From Acidovorax_G lacteus (GTDB lineage Bacteria > Pseudomonadota > Gammaproteobacteria > Burkholderiales > Burkholderiaceae_C): a stretch of DNA of 64,000 nucleotides. Position numbers and translations under genes: made by a program. Shown here one piece after another: positions 1 through 7,158 of the stretch; position 1 is the first letter of the stretch; each line of letters begins with the position of its first letter. The stretch is from the NCBI RefSeq assembly GCF_039540375.1, contig NZ_BAABEX010000029.1:62001-126000 (forward strand), given 5' to 3'. Under the pieces are notes generated by a model. That model was not told the origin of the DNA. It did no database searches and saw only the letters and a list, made by a program, of their open reading frames with translations.

Positions 1-1603
1 CGCGGGCCTTGAGATCACTGCCGCCGACGCGCCGGAGCTGTTCGAGGCTCTGGAGCGCATCCGCCGCAAGGTCAAAGGCCCGCCGCTGCATCGGGTGGTG
101 CTCGACGGCGAGTTCAACGCCAGCATCCAGCAATTGCCCCGGTGGGGGCTGCTCGGCGGATCGATCAACCATCTGAGCCTGGGCTTGCCGCTGGTGCTGG
201 CGCTCGACCGCGCGCGGCTGCTGGCGGTGCTGGCACACGAGTACGGCCACCTGCGCGGCGACCACGGCCGCTTTGCCGCCTGGATCTACCGCACCCGCCT
301 GGCCTGGATGCGCCTGCACGACAGCATGGAGGGCGACGCCGGGCTCACGGCCGTGGCCACGCAGGCGTTTTTCCGCTGGTACTTTCCGCGCTTTGCTGCG
401 CGCAGCTTCGCTGTGGCCCGGCAGGACGAATACGAGGCCGACCGCATTGCGGGCAAGCTGGTGGGCCGTGACACCGTGGCCGCCGCCCTGGCCGAGATCG
501 AGGTGCGCGGCCGCTGGCTCGACACCGTGTATTGGCGCGACCACTGGGCCCGTGCCGCCACTGAGGCGCTGCCCGTGGGGCCGTACCGCGCCATGCGCCG
601 CGCGCTGGCGCAGCCACCCGAGCCGGCCTTCGCCAACGACGCCCTGCGCCAGGCCATGAAGCGCCTGAGCCAGTTCGATGACACCCATCCGGGGCTGCGC
701 GACCGGCTCGAAGCGCTGGAGGCGGGGCCGCCGCTGCCCACCTGGTCGCGTGGCTCGGCCTTCGTGCTGTTGGGCGAGGGCGCACGCAAGTTCATCGAAC
801 GCCTGGACGCCGACTGGTGCCGCGACCACGCCAGCGGATGGAAGCAGCAGCACCTGCGGTTGCAGCGGGTGCGTGAACGGGTGGACGTGCTGGCACAGCG
901 CCTGCCCCAAGCGTCGGCCGACGAGTGCGTGGAGCTGGCGCAGCTGCAGCGGCAGATCGACCCGCGTGCCGACGTGCGCGCACTGTACGAGAAGGCGCTC
1001 GCGGCCAGCGCCGAGCATCCAGACGCCCTGCGCGGCCTGGCGGGCACCCTGCCCGATGAGGACCGCGCAGGCAAACTCGCCTGCCTGGATCGCTTGTGGG
1101 ACGCGGGCAGCGACCACCGCTGGTGGGCTGCGCGCGCCGCGCTGGCCGAGCTGGAGACCCCTCGCCCTGGCATGGAGCATGACGCCGCGACCTTCAAGCA
1201 GTGGCGCAAGCGCCTGGAACGCGCGCAGGAAAGCGAGGAGCGCGCGTGGGAGGAACTGTCGGGAACGCCGTTCTTCAGCCAGATCGGGCGGCATGGCCTG
1301 GGGCCGCTGGCACTGACGCTGCTGCAAGACGACCTGCAGCGCTGCCGACCGGTGACCCGCGCCTGGCTGGTGCGCAAGCAGCTGCGCGAGGTGCCCCGCC
1401 GTCGGGCGTATCTGCTGTTTCTGGAACTGCCCGACCTGGACGACGCCGAGCGATTCCGGCTGTGCCGCTGGATCGAGCGCCAGATCGATCTGCCCGGGCC
1501 TGTGCTGGCGCTGTGGGCAGGCGAGTCGCCCACGCTGCGGGACATTGAGCGCCATGCGCAGGAGCCGGTGTACCGGCGGGGTGAACCGGCAACGGCGCCG
1601 TGA
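1..1603 (+). CDS. M48 family metallopeptidase, 5' end missing
   Basis: The reading frame is open from base 2, so the gene starts before the window. The zinc-protease motif HEYGH is encoded at about 236-250, and a downstream EYEAD stretch near 430 supplies the usual third zinc ligand. These mark an M48 (Ste24/HtpX-like) peptidase. The roughly 350 residues after the catalytic part are helical and charged with no membrane segment visible, which looks like an additional C-terminal domain. Any N-terminal membrane helices would lie outside the window. The substrate cannot be read. The next gene follows after about 60 bases on the same strand. The family assignment is firm, the biological role is unknown. 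Confidence 0.85.
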   Translation, partial: AGLEITAADAPELFEALERIRRKVKGPPLHRVVLDGEFNASIQQLPRWGLLGGSINHLSLGLPLVLALDRARLLAVLAHEYGHLRGDHGRFAAWIYRTRLAWMRLHDSMEGDAGLTAVATQAFFRWYFPRFAARSFAVARQDEYEADRIAGKLVGRDTVAAALAEIEVRGRWLDTVYWRDHWARAATEALPVGPYRAMRRALAQPPEPAFANDALRQAMKRLSQFDDTHPGLRDRLEALEAGPPLPTWSRGSAFVLLGEGARKFIERLDADWCRDHASGWKQQHLRLQRVRERVDVLAQRLPQASADECVELAQLQRQIDPRADVRALYEKALAASAEHPDALRGLAGTLPDEDRAGKLACLDRLWDAGSDHRWWAARAALAELETPRPGMEHDAATFKQWRKRLERAQESEERAWEELSGTPFFSQIGRHGLGPLALTLLQDDLQRCRPVTRAWLVRKQLREVPRRRAYLLFLELPDLDDAERFRLCRWIERQIDLPGPVLALWAGESPTLRDIERHAQEPVYRRGEPATAP

Positions 1604-1651
1604 CGGCGTGCGCGGCGGGCCAGCCGAGACCGCGACGGCGGGGCGAGGTGG

Positions 1652-1665
1652 GACAATCGGGGCCA
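1652..1665 (+). promoter_or_regulatory. -10 box directly before the rRNA methyltransferase start (possible leaderless promoter)
   Basis: GACAAT at 1652-1657 ends 7 bases before the ATG at 1665. Transcription starting the usual distance downstream would begin at or next to the start codon. No clear -35 is seen. The same geometry recurs at orn, uvrD and polA. Confidence 0.4.
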
Positions 1666-2981
1666 TGCATCCCAAAGCCCTTCTCGATTCCTGTGCCGAA
1701 CTGGTGCGGCTGACACTGACCTTTGAACACCCGGCCGACGCCGTGGTGTCGCGTTACTTCCGCGACCACCGAGGCCTGGGGCCGCGCGAGCGGGCCACGC
1801 TGGCCGAAACCGTGTACACGGTGCTGCGCAAGAAACTGTTGTTTGACCACCTTGCCCCATCGGGCAGCGGCCCGCGCGAGCGGCGCATGGCCATCCTGGG
1901 CTTTGCCCACAGCCAGGACGAGGCCGCGCGCCGCCAGGGGCAATCCCGTGCGTCCCGCGACTTCCTCAAAAGCGCGCTGACGGACGCCGAGAAGAACTGG
2001 CTCGACCAGTGCGACGCCATCGACCCGGCGGATCTGCTGGACCGCCATCGCCACAACCTGCCGGAGTGGATTGCCGAGCCCCTGCGCGTCCAACTGGGCG
2101 CGGGCTTTGCCGCGCTGGCGGAAAGTCTCACGCAATCGGCACCGCTGGACTTGCGCGTGAACCAGTTGCAAGCCAAGCGCGAAGACATCCGCAAGGAGCT
2201 CAAGCAGTCAGGCATCGACAGTGCGCCCACGCCGTATTCGCCCTGGGGGCTGCGCCTGGCAGGCAAGCCTGCGCTCACCCGCCATGAGGCTTTTGTGCGT
2301 GGCGCCATCGAGGTGCAGGACGAAGGCTCGCAACTGCTGGCCCTGTTGCTGGACGCGCGGCGCGGCGAAATGGTCACCGACTTCTGCGCGGGTGCGGGCG
2401 GCAAGACGCTGGCCATCGGCGCCAGCATGCGCAGCACCGGTCGGCTGTATGCGTTTGACGTCTCGGCGCACCGGCTGGATGCGCTCAAGCCCCGGCTGGC
2501 CCGCAGCGGCTTGTCGAACGTGCACCCCGCGGCCATTGCGCATGAGCGCGACGACCGCATCAAACGCCTGGCGGGCAAGATGGACCGCGTGCTGGTCGAT
2601 GCCCCGTGCTCCGGTCTGGGCACGCTGCGCCGCAACCCCGACCTGAAATGGCGGCAGTCGCCCGAGGCGATTTGGGAACTGGTGGCCAAGCAGACGGCCA
2701 TCCTGGAAAGCGCGGCGCGCCTGGTCAAACCCGGGGGACGACTGGTGTACGCCACCTGCAGCATCCTGCCCGCCGAAAACGAAGGCATTGCCGAGGCCTT
2801 TGCCGCGGCGCACCCTGACTTTGAGGCGCTGGACGCGGGTGAGCTGCTGGAGCAGGCCCGCGTGCCCGAGGCGCGCAGCCTGTGCGCGGGCGCTGCCAGC
2901 GGCACTGGCTATCTGCGTCTGTGGCCCCACCTGCACCAGACCGACGGTTTTTTTGCCGCCGTCTGGACGCGCAAGCGCTGA
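1665..2981 (+). CDS. RsmB/NOP-type SAM-dependent rRNA cytosine-C5 methyltransferase
   Basis: 438 residues. The C-terminal half has the hallmarks of m5C RNA methyltransferases: the SAM-binding stretch FCAGAGGKT near 2385, the PCSG motif near 2603 with one catalytic cysteine, and YATCS near 2748 with the second. The N-terminal part resembles the NusB-like helical domain of RsmB, although no fmt/def partner is nearby, so it may be a paralogue rather than RsmB itself. The ATG at 1665 is chosen because the sequence before it contains GACAAT at 1652-1657 and no Shine-Dalgarno. A longer frame from 1545 would overlap the peptidase gene. Expected substrate is 16S rRNA, by family knowledge only. Confidence 0.85.
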   Translation: MHPKALLDSCAELVRLTLTFEHPADAVVSRYFRDHRGLGPRERATLAETVYTVLRKKLLFDHLAPSGSGPRERRMAILGFAHSQDEAARRQGQSRASRDFLKSALTDAEKNWLDQCDAIDPADLLDRHRHNLPEWIAEPLRVQLGAGFAALAESLTQSAPLDLRVNQLQAKREDIRKELKQSGIDSAPTPYSPWGLRLAGKPALTRHEAFVRGAIEVQDEGSQLLALLLDARRGEMVTDFCAGAGGKTLAIGASMRSTGRLYAFDVSAHRLDALKPRLARSGLSNVHPAAIAHERDDRIKRLAGKMDRVLVDAPCSGLGTLRRNPDLKWRQSPEAIWELVAKQTAILESAARLVKPGGRLVYATCSILPAENEGIAEAFAAAHPDFEALDAGELLEQARVPEARSLCAGAASGTGYLRLWPHLHQTDGFFAAVWTRKR

Positions 2982-3049
2982 CTTGCTGACATTGGTCAAA
3001 CCTGCCTAAAAACTGTGGTTACCCCTGTGGTGCAACCCGGGGTGCGTCC

Positions 3050-3071
3050 TAGAATCGTTCCACGGGAACGA
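3050..3071 (+). promoter_or_regulatory. -10 box with overlapping palindromic operator before the desaturase
   Basis: TAGAAT at 3050-3055 is a good -10. It shares its last base with a perfect 7-3-7 inverted repeat, TCGTTCC-ACG-GGAACGA, at 3055-3071, which would cover the transcription start. The -35 region is poor. A repressor of the TetR kind would fit such a site, and fatty-acid desaturases are often controlled this way, but the regulator is not in the window. Confidence 0.5.
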
Positions 3072-3116
3072 ATGCGCAGGGGCGTGCTCTCCCGCTTCTT
3101 GTAAGGCTTTCCGAAT

Positions 3117-4331
3117 ATGTTGTTACCCGATTGGGCGATCCTCAACGCTGCCATTGACTGGCTGGGCCATGGTCTGTGGAACCTCGCCTGGTGGCAGATC
3201 GTCCTGTACACGCTCGCGACCACGCACATCACCATCGCGGCCGTGACCATCTTCCTGCACCGCTCTCAGGCCCACCGGGCGCTCGATCTGGGACCGGTTC
3301 CCTCGCACTTCTTCCGCTTCTGGCTGTGGATCGGCACGGGCATGGTCACCAAGGAATGGGTGGCCATTCATCGCAAGCACCACGCCAAGTGCGAAACGGC
3401 GGACGACCCGCACAGCCCGCAAACGCGGGGCCTCGACACCGTGATGTGGAAGGGCGCCGAGCTTTATCGCGCCGAGGCCAAGAATGCCGAGACCATCAAA
3501 AAGTTTGGCCACGGCACGCCCGACGACTGGATGGAGCGCAACGTGTACAGCCGCTTCACCTGGCAAGGTGTGGGTCTGATGCTGGTGCTGAACCTTGCGC
3601 TGTTCGGAGCTGCGGGCGCCGCCGTATGGGCCGTGCAGATGCTCTGGATTCCGTTCTGGGCCGCCGGTGTCGTGAACGGTGTGGGTCACTACTGGGGCTA
3701 CCGCAACTTTGAAGCCCAGGATGCGAGCACCAATCTGGTGCCCTGGGGCCTGATCATTGGCGGCGAAGAACTGCACAACAACCACCACACCTACCCGACA
3801 GCGGCCAAGTTTTCGGTGAAGCCCTACGAGTTTGATGTGGGCTGGGTCTACATTCGGCTGTTGAGCAAGCTGGGCTGGGCCCATGTCAAGAAGGTGCCGC
3901 CCAAGCTGCGTTTGGGCGAAGTCAAGCCGGTGGCCGACGAGCACACGCTGGAAGCGCTGATCGCCAACCGCTATGAGGTCATGGCAGGGTATGCCCGCGG
4001 TGTCCGCGCGGCCTGCAAGCAGGAGCTGGCCGCGCTCAAGGCCCGCAATGCCGATGTTTCTGTGCTGCAAACAGCCAAGCGCTGGTTGCACCGCGATGCT
4101 GAGAAGGTGCCCGCACGCGCCCAGTTACAACTGGCCGAAGCCCGCGCAGCCTTCCCGACGCTCGACACCATGGTGGTGATGCGCGAGGAACTGCGCCAGC
4201 TGTGGATGAATACGCACCAGTCCCGTGAGCAACTCACGGCCGATTTGCAGGCCTGGTGCCGTCGCGCCGAAGAAAGTGGCATTGCTGCGCTGCGCGACTT
4301 CTCGATCCGCCTGCGCGCCGCTCGCGCCTGA
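3117..4331 (+). CDS. Membrane fatty acid (acyl-CoA or acyl-lipid) desaturase
   Basis: 404 residues. The three histidine boxes of membrane di-iron desaturases are present in order: HRSQAH near residue 43, HRKHH near 80 and HNNHH near 222, with hydrophobic helices between them. This family introduces a cis double bond (usually delta-9) into acyl chains in the membrane and adjusts fluidity. The last 130 or so residues are charged and helical, a cytosolic extension beyond the catalytic core. The gene stands alone, with its own operator-like palindrome upstream and a terminator downstream. Electron donor and substrate form are not determinable. Confidence 0.9.
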   Translation: MLLPDWAILNAAIDWLGHGLWNLAWWQIVLYTLATTHITIAAVTIFLHRSQAHRALDLGPVPSHFFRFWLWIGTGMVTKEWVAIHRKHHAKCETADDPHSPQTRGLDTVMWKGAELYRAEAKNAETIKKFGHGTPDDWMERNVYSRFTWQGVGLMLVLNLALFGAAGAAVWAVQMLWIPFWAAGVVNGVGHYWGYRNFEAQDASTNLVPWGLIIGGEELHNNHHTYPTAAKFSVKPYEFDVGWVYIRLLSKLGWAHVKKVPPKLRLGEVKPVADEHTLEALIANRYEVMAGYARGVRAACKQELAALKARNADVSVLQTAKRWLHRDAEKVPARAQLQLAEARAAFPTLDTMVVMREELRQLWMNTHQSREQLTADLQAWCRRAEESGIAALRDFSIRLRAARA

Positions 4332-4385
4332 AGCGTACCTCGGTCTGGCGTCCCGCGCCCAAAGCGGGGCCGCTCGTCCACCACG

Positions 4386-4409
4386 GCCACCCTCCCGGGT
4401 GGCTTTTTT
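4386..4409 (+). terminator. Rho-independent terminator of the desaturase gene
   Basis: GCCACCC-TCCC-GGGTGGC (4386-4403) is a perfect 7-bp stem followed by six T residues, 55 bases after the stop codon. Confidence 0.85.
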
Positions 4410-4629
4410 CATGGCGTGTCGTACAGGGCTGTCCTTTGCCGCAATGCGTAGTCGTTATAGGGTGGTCATCGCCCGGATGGTGGAAGGCCTGCGCGGGGCT
4501 GATCGTGCGGGGGGGCGGCAATGTCTGTCCGCAGTGGACGCATGGCCCGGCGAGGGGGATGCCGCAACGCCTGGCGTGGTCAGCGGGTGGATGGCCCGCC
4601 CGGAGGGGGCAAGCCTGTGATACCCCCAA
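4410..4629. other. Gene-free stretch between the desaturase and rpmG
   Basis: The two genes converge on this interval. Terminators mark its edges. In between I see no coding pattern, repeat copy or RNA gene. Confidence 0.5.
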
Positions 4630-4632
4630 AAG

Positions 4633-4672
4633 AAAACCGCCCGGCGCGAAAGCGCGGGGCGGTTCAGGCCTC
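4633..4672 (-). terminator. Terminator of rpmB-rpmG
   Basis: An AACCGCCC...GGGGCGGTT hairpin with a GCGC-rich inner stem is followed, in the minus direction, by TTTTCTTTTGG. It sits about 30 bases after the rpmG stop. Confidence 0.7.
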
Positions 4673-4703
4673 CGTGGCGGAGGCGGAAACGGCTGCTGAA
4701 GGA

Positions 4704-4874
4704 TTACTTCAGCTTGGTTTCCTTGTATTCGACGTGCTTGCGAGCCTTGGGATCAAATTTCATGATCAGCATTTTCTCGGGCATCGTCTTCTTGTTCTTG
4801 GTCGTCGTATAGAAGTGGCCGGTGCCTGCAGTGGACTCCAGCTTGATCTTGTCGCGTCCGCCTTTGCTTGCCAT
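4704..4874 (-). CDS. rpmG: 50S ribosomal protein L33
   Basis: 56 residues starting MASKGGRDKIKLEST and ending in a lysine-rich tail (KHVEYKETKLK), the standard length and sequence for bacterial L33. The longer open frame to 5192 is spurious because the ATG at 4874 has a clear ribosome binding site (AAGGAG). No CxxC zinc pair is visible, so this is the zinc-free form. It lies 11 bases after rpmB and is co-transcribed with it, the usual rpmB-rpmG operon. Confidence 0.97.
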   Translation of the reverse strand: MASKGGRDKIKLESTAGTGHFYTTTKNKKTMPEKMLIMKFDPKARKHVEYKETKLK

Positions 4875-4885
4875 GGTGCTACTCC

Positions 4886-5119
4886 TTAAGCCTGGCCACG
4901 TGCACGCAGGTCGGCGAGCACAGAGTCGATGCCGTTCTTGTCGATCAGGCGCAGTGCAGCGCTCGAGACGCGCAGGCGCACCCAGCGGTTCTCGCTTTCG
5001 ACCCAGAAACGGCGGTATTGCAGGTTCGGCAGGAACCGGCGCTTGGTTTTGTTGTTGGCGTGGGAAACGTTGTTCCCGACCATGGGCTTCTTGCCCGTGA
5101 CGTCGCAGACGCGTGCCAT
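4886..5119 (-). CDS. rpmB: 50S ribosomal protein L28
   Basis: 77 residues beginning MARVCDVTGKKPMVGNNVSH, the conserved L28 start, and a basic body (NNKTKRRFLPNLQ). It binds the large ribosomal subunit. A GGAG ribosome binding site precedes the ATG. It is the first gene of the rpmB-rpmG operon and is preceded by a leader of about 150 bases and the promoter at 5277-5306. Confidence 0.97.
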   Translation of the reverse strand: MARVCDVTGKKPMVGNNVSHANNKTKRRFLPNLQYRRFWVESENRWVRLRVSSAALRLIDKNGIDSVLADLRARGQA

Positions 5120-5264
5120 GAGGACACTCCGATATCAAATAACAGCGGCCCGTCAGGGAACCCATGGTGCATGGGGTGGCGGACCGCCTCACCTCGCCAG
5201 AAAGGGTGGCGGTAACCCAATTGGTGCGCCCGCGACATCAGGGCGTTGCCTGAAGGCCTGCGCA

Positions 5265-5306
5265 GCAAAGCTCGCCATTGTAGCCGATCGCTGCCCAGCC
5301 TGTCGA
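5265..5306 (-). promoter_or_regulatory. Promoter of rpmB-rpmG
   Basis: On the minus strand TCGACA (5306-5301), an 18-base spacer and TACAAT (5282-5277) form a good sigma-70 promoter just past the trxB stop. The 20-base block GCTACAATGGCGAGCTTTGC closely matches the rpsP and rplS promoters. Transcription would leave a leader of about 150 bases. Confidence 0.65.
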
Positions 5307-5318
5307 GCGCGGTGTCCT

Positions 5319-6272
5319 TCAGGCTTCCTGTTCCAGAAAGCGCTGGGCATCCAGCGCCGCCATACAGCCCGTTCCGGCGCTGGTGATCGCCTGGCGGTAC
5401 ACATGGTCTTGCACGTCGCCCGCGGCAAACACGCCGGGCACGCTGGTCTGCGTGGCAAAGCCCTTGAGCCCGCCCTGGGTGACGATGTAGCCGTTCTCCA
5501 TGCTGAGCTGGCCCTGGAAGATGTCGGTATTGGGGGCGTGCCCAATGGCGATGAAGCAACCCTGCAGCGCGATGTCCTGCGTGCTGCCATCTTGCGTGCT
5601 CTGGATGCGGATGCCCGTGACGCCGCTCTGGTCGCCCAGTACCTCGGCCAGGGTATGGAACAGCTTGAGCTCGATCTTGCCTGCGGCCACTTTCTCCATG
5701 AGCTTGTCCACGAGGATGGGCTCGGCCTTGAACTTGTCACGGCGGTGCACCAGCGTGACCTTGCGCGCGATGTTCGACAGATACAGCGCCTCTTCCACGG
5801 CGGTATTGCCGCCTCCGATCACGCACACGTCCTGGTCACGGTAGAAGAATCCGTCGCAGGTGGCGCAGCCCGACACACCGCGGCCCATGAAGGATTGCTC
5901 CGACGGCAGGCCCAGGTACTTGGCCGATGCGCCGGTGGCGATGATCAGCGCATCACAGGTGTAGGTGCCACTGTCGCCCGTGAGCGTGAACGGGCGCTGC
6001 TTCAGGTCTACGGTGTGGATGTGGTCGAACACGATCTGGGTATTGAAGCGCTCGGCGTGCTGAAGAAAGCGCTGCATCAGGTCAGGGCCCTGCACACCGT
6101 GCACGTCGGCCGGCCAGTTGTCCACTTCGGTCGTGGTCATGAGCTGGCCACCCTGCGCCATGCCGGTGATCAGCACCGGCTTGAGGTTGGCACGTGCGGC
6201 ATACACGGCCGCGGTGTAGCCAGCCGGTCCGGAGCCGAGGATCAGAACTTTCGCGTGAAGAGAGGTCGCCAT
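5319..6272 (-). CDS. trxB: Thioredoxin-disulfide reductase
   Basis: 317 residues, normal for TrxB. The N-terminal FAD motif GSGPAG is at residues 13-18, the redox-active CATC at 136-139, the NADPH motif GGGNTAVEEAL near 160-170 and the C-terminal FAD motif AAGDVQD near 285. It moves electrons from NADPH to thioredoxin in the cytoplasm. The start MATSLHAKV is preferred; the frame extends 17 residues further upstream without family-like sequence. In E. coli trxB also lies near ftsK-lolA-rarA, with lrp between, and here a CRP-type regulator and a glycosyltransferase gene occupy that interval. Confidence 0.96.
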   Translation of the reverse strand: MATSLHAKVLILGSGPAGYTAAVYAARANLKPVLITGMAQGGQLMTTTEVDNWPADVHGVQGPDLMQRFLQHAERFNTQIVFDHIHTVDLKQRPFTLTGDSGTYTCDALIIATGASAKYLGLPSEQSFMGRGVSGCATCDGFFYRDQDVCVIGGGNTAVEEALYLSNIARKVTLVHRRDKFKAEPILVDKLMEKVAAGKIELKLFHTLAEVLGDQSGVTGIRIQSTQDGSTQDIALQGCFIAIGHAPNTDIFQGQLSMENGYIVTQGGLKGFATQTSVPGVFAAGDVQDHVYRQAITSAGTGCMAALDAQRFLEQEA

Positions 6273-6385
6273 GGTAAAAGCCTGTGTGGGCATGCGCCGC
6301 GGGCGGCGCGTGTGCGATTGCAAGTGGAGAATGGAACAGCCCTTGAGTATCCTCCGCAGTGGGAGGCGAGGGGAGGCCCCGGCAT

Positions 6386-6402
6386 CAATCGCAGCGATTG
6401 TA
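6386..6402 (-). promoter_or_regulatory. Probable trxB -10 box overlapped by a palindrome
   Basis: On the minus strand TACAAT (6402-6397) is a good -10. It overlaps a perfect 7-1-7 palindrome, CAATCGC-A-GCGATTG, at 6386-6400. The site lies in the divergent trxB/CRP-type regulator interval. The palindrome does not look like a CRP half-site pair (TGTGA-N6-TCACA). Confidence 0.4.
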
Positions 6403-6452
6403 AGAACCCATGAAAAGCCTGCCCGCCCACGGGCTGTCCACCGGAGGAGAAC

Positions 6453-7136
6453 TTGTCCACCACCATGCTCACCAACCTTGACCTGCTGCGCCGTGTGCCG
6501 CTGTTCTCACCTCTGACGGCCGCGCAGGCCGAGGCCCTGCAAGGCGCAGTGGTCAAGCAGCGCTTGCGGCGTGGGGAGGTGCTGGTGCAAGAGGGCCACA
6601 AGTCGCAGGCCCTGTTCATCCTGCTCAACGGCCGGGCGCGCGTGGTCAAGGCCGACGCACGCGGTCGCGAAGTCATCCTGGCCACGCTGGGGCCTGGGGA
6701 CCACATCGGTGAGATGAGCATCATCGACAACGAGCCGCATTCGGCCACGGTGCGCGCCGAGGTGCAGACCGATGTGCTGCTGCTCGGCCGGGCCGAGTTT
6801 GCGCGATGCCTGTCCGAAAACACATCTATGGCGCTGGTGCTGATGCGTGGCCTGGTCAAACGGCTGCGCCACGCCGACCGGAAGATCGAGTCTCTCGCCC
6901 TGCTGGACGTCTACGGACGGGTTGCGCACGCGTTGCTCGACATGGCCGCCGAAGACGCCCAAGGGCGCCCCTGGATCCGCGAGCGCATCTCGCGCCAGGA
7001 CCTGGCCAAGATGGTGGGCGCCTCGCGCGAGATGGTTAGCCGCGTGATGAAAGACCTGGAGGACAGGGGCTTCATTGAGGTGGCACCCAGTGGCGGTACG
7101 CTCCTCAAAGATCGGCTGGGTGCGCTAGGCTTATAG
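6453..7136 (+). CDS. CRP/FNR family transcriptional regulator
   Basis: 227 residues. Residues 10-125 form a cyclic-nucleotide-binding fold with the phosphate-binding-cassette-like stretch GEMSIIDNEPHSATV (86-100). A winged helix-turn-helix follows at about 179-200 (ISRQDLAKMVGASREMVSRV). There is no N-terminal cysteine cluster, so it is CRP-like rather than an oxygen-sensing FNR. A TTG start at 6453 is chosen because GGAGGA at 6443-6448 is close to it; an ATG at 6465 is the alternative. It is divergent from trxB and convergent with the glycosyltransferase gene. Ligand and regulon are unknown. Confidence 0.88.
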   Translation: MSTTMLTNLDLLRRVPLFSPLTAAQAEALQGAVVKQRLRRGEVLVQEGHKSQALFILLNGRARVVKADARGREVILATLGPGDHIGEMSIIDNEPHSATVRAEVQTDVLLLGRAEFARCLSENTSMALVLMRGLVKRLRHADRKIESLALLDVYGRVAHALLDMAAEDAQGRPWIRERISRQDLAKMVGASREMVSRVMKDLEDRGFIEVAPSGGTLLKDRLGALGL

Positions 7137-7158
7137 CAGGCGGAGAGCGTTTGGTTGT

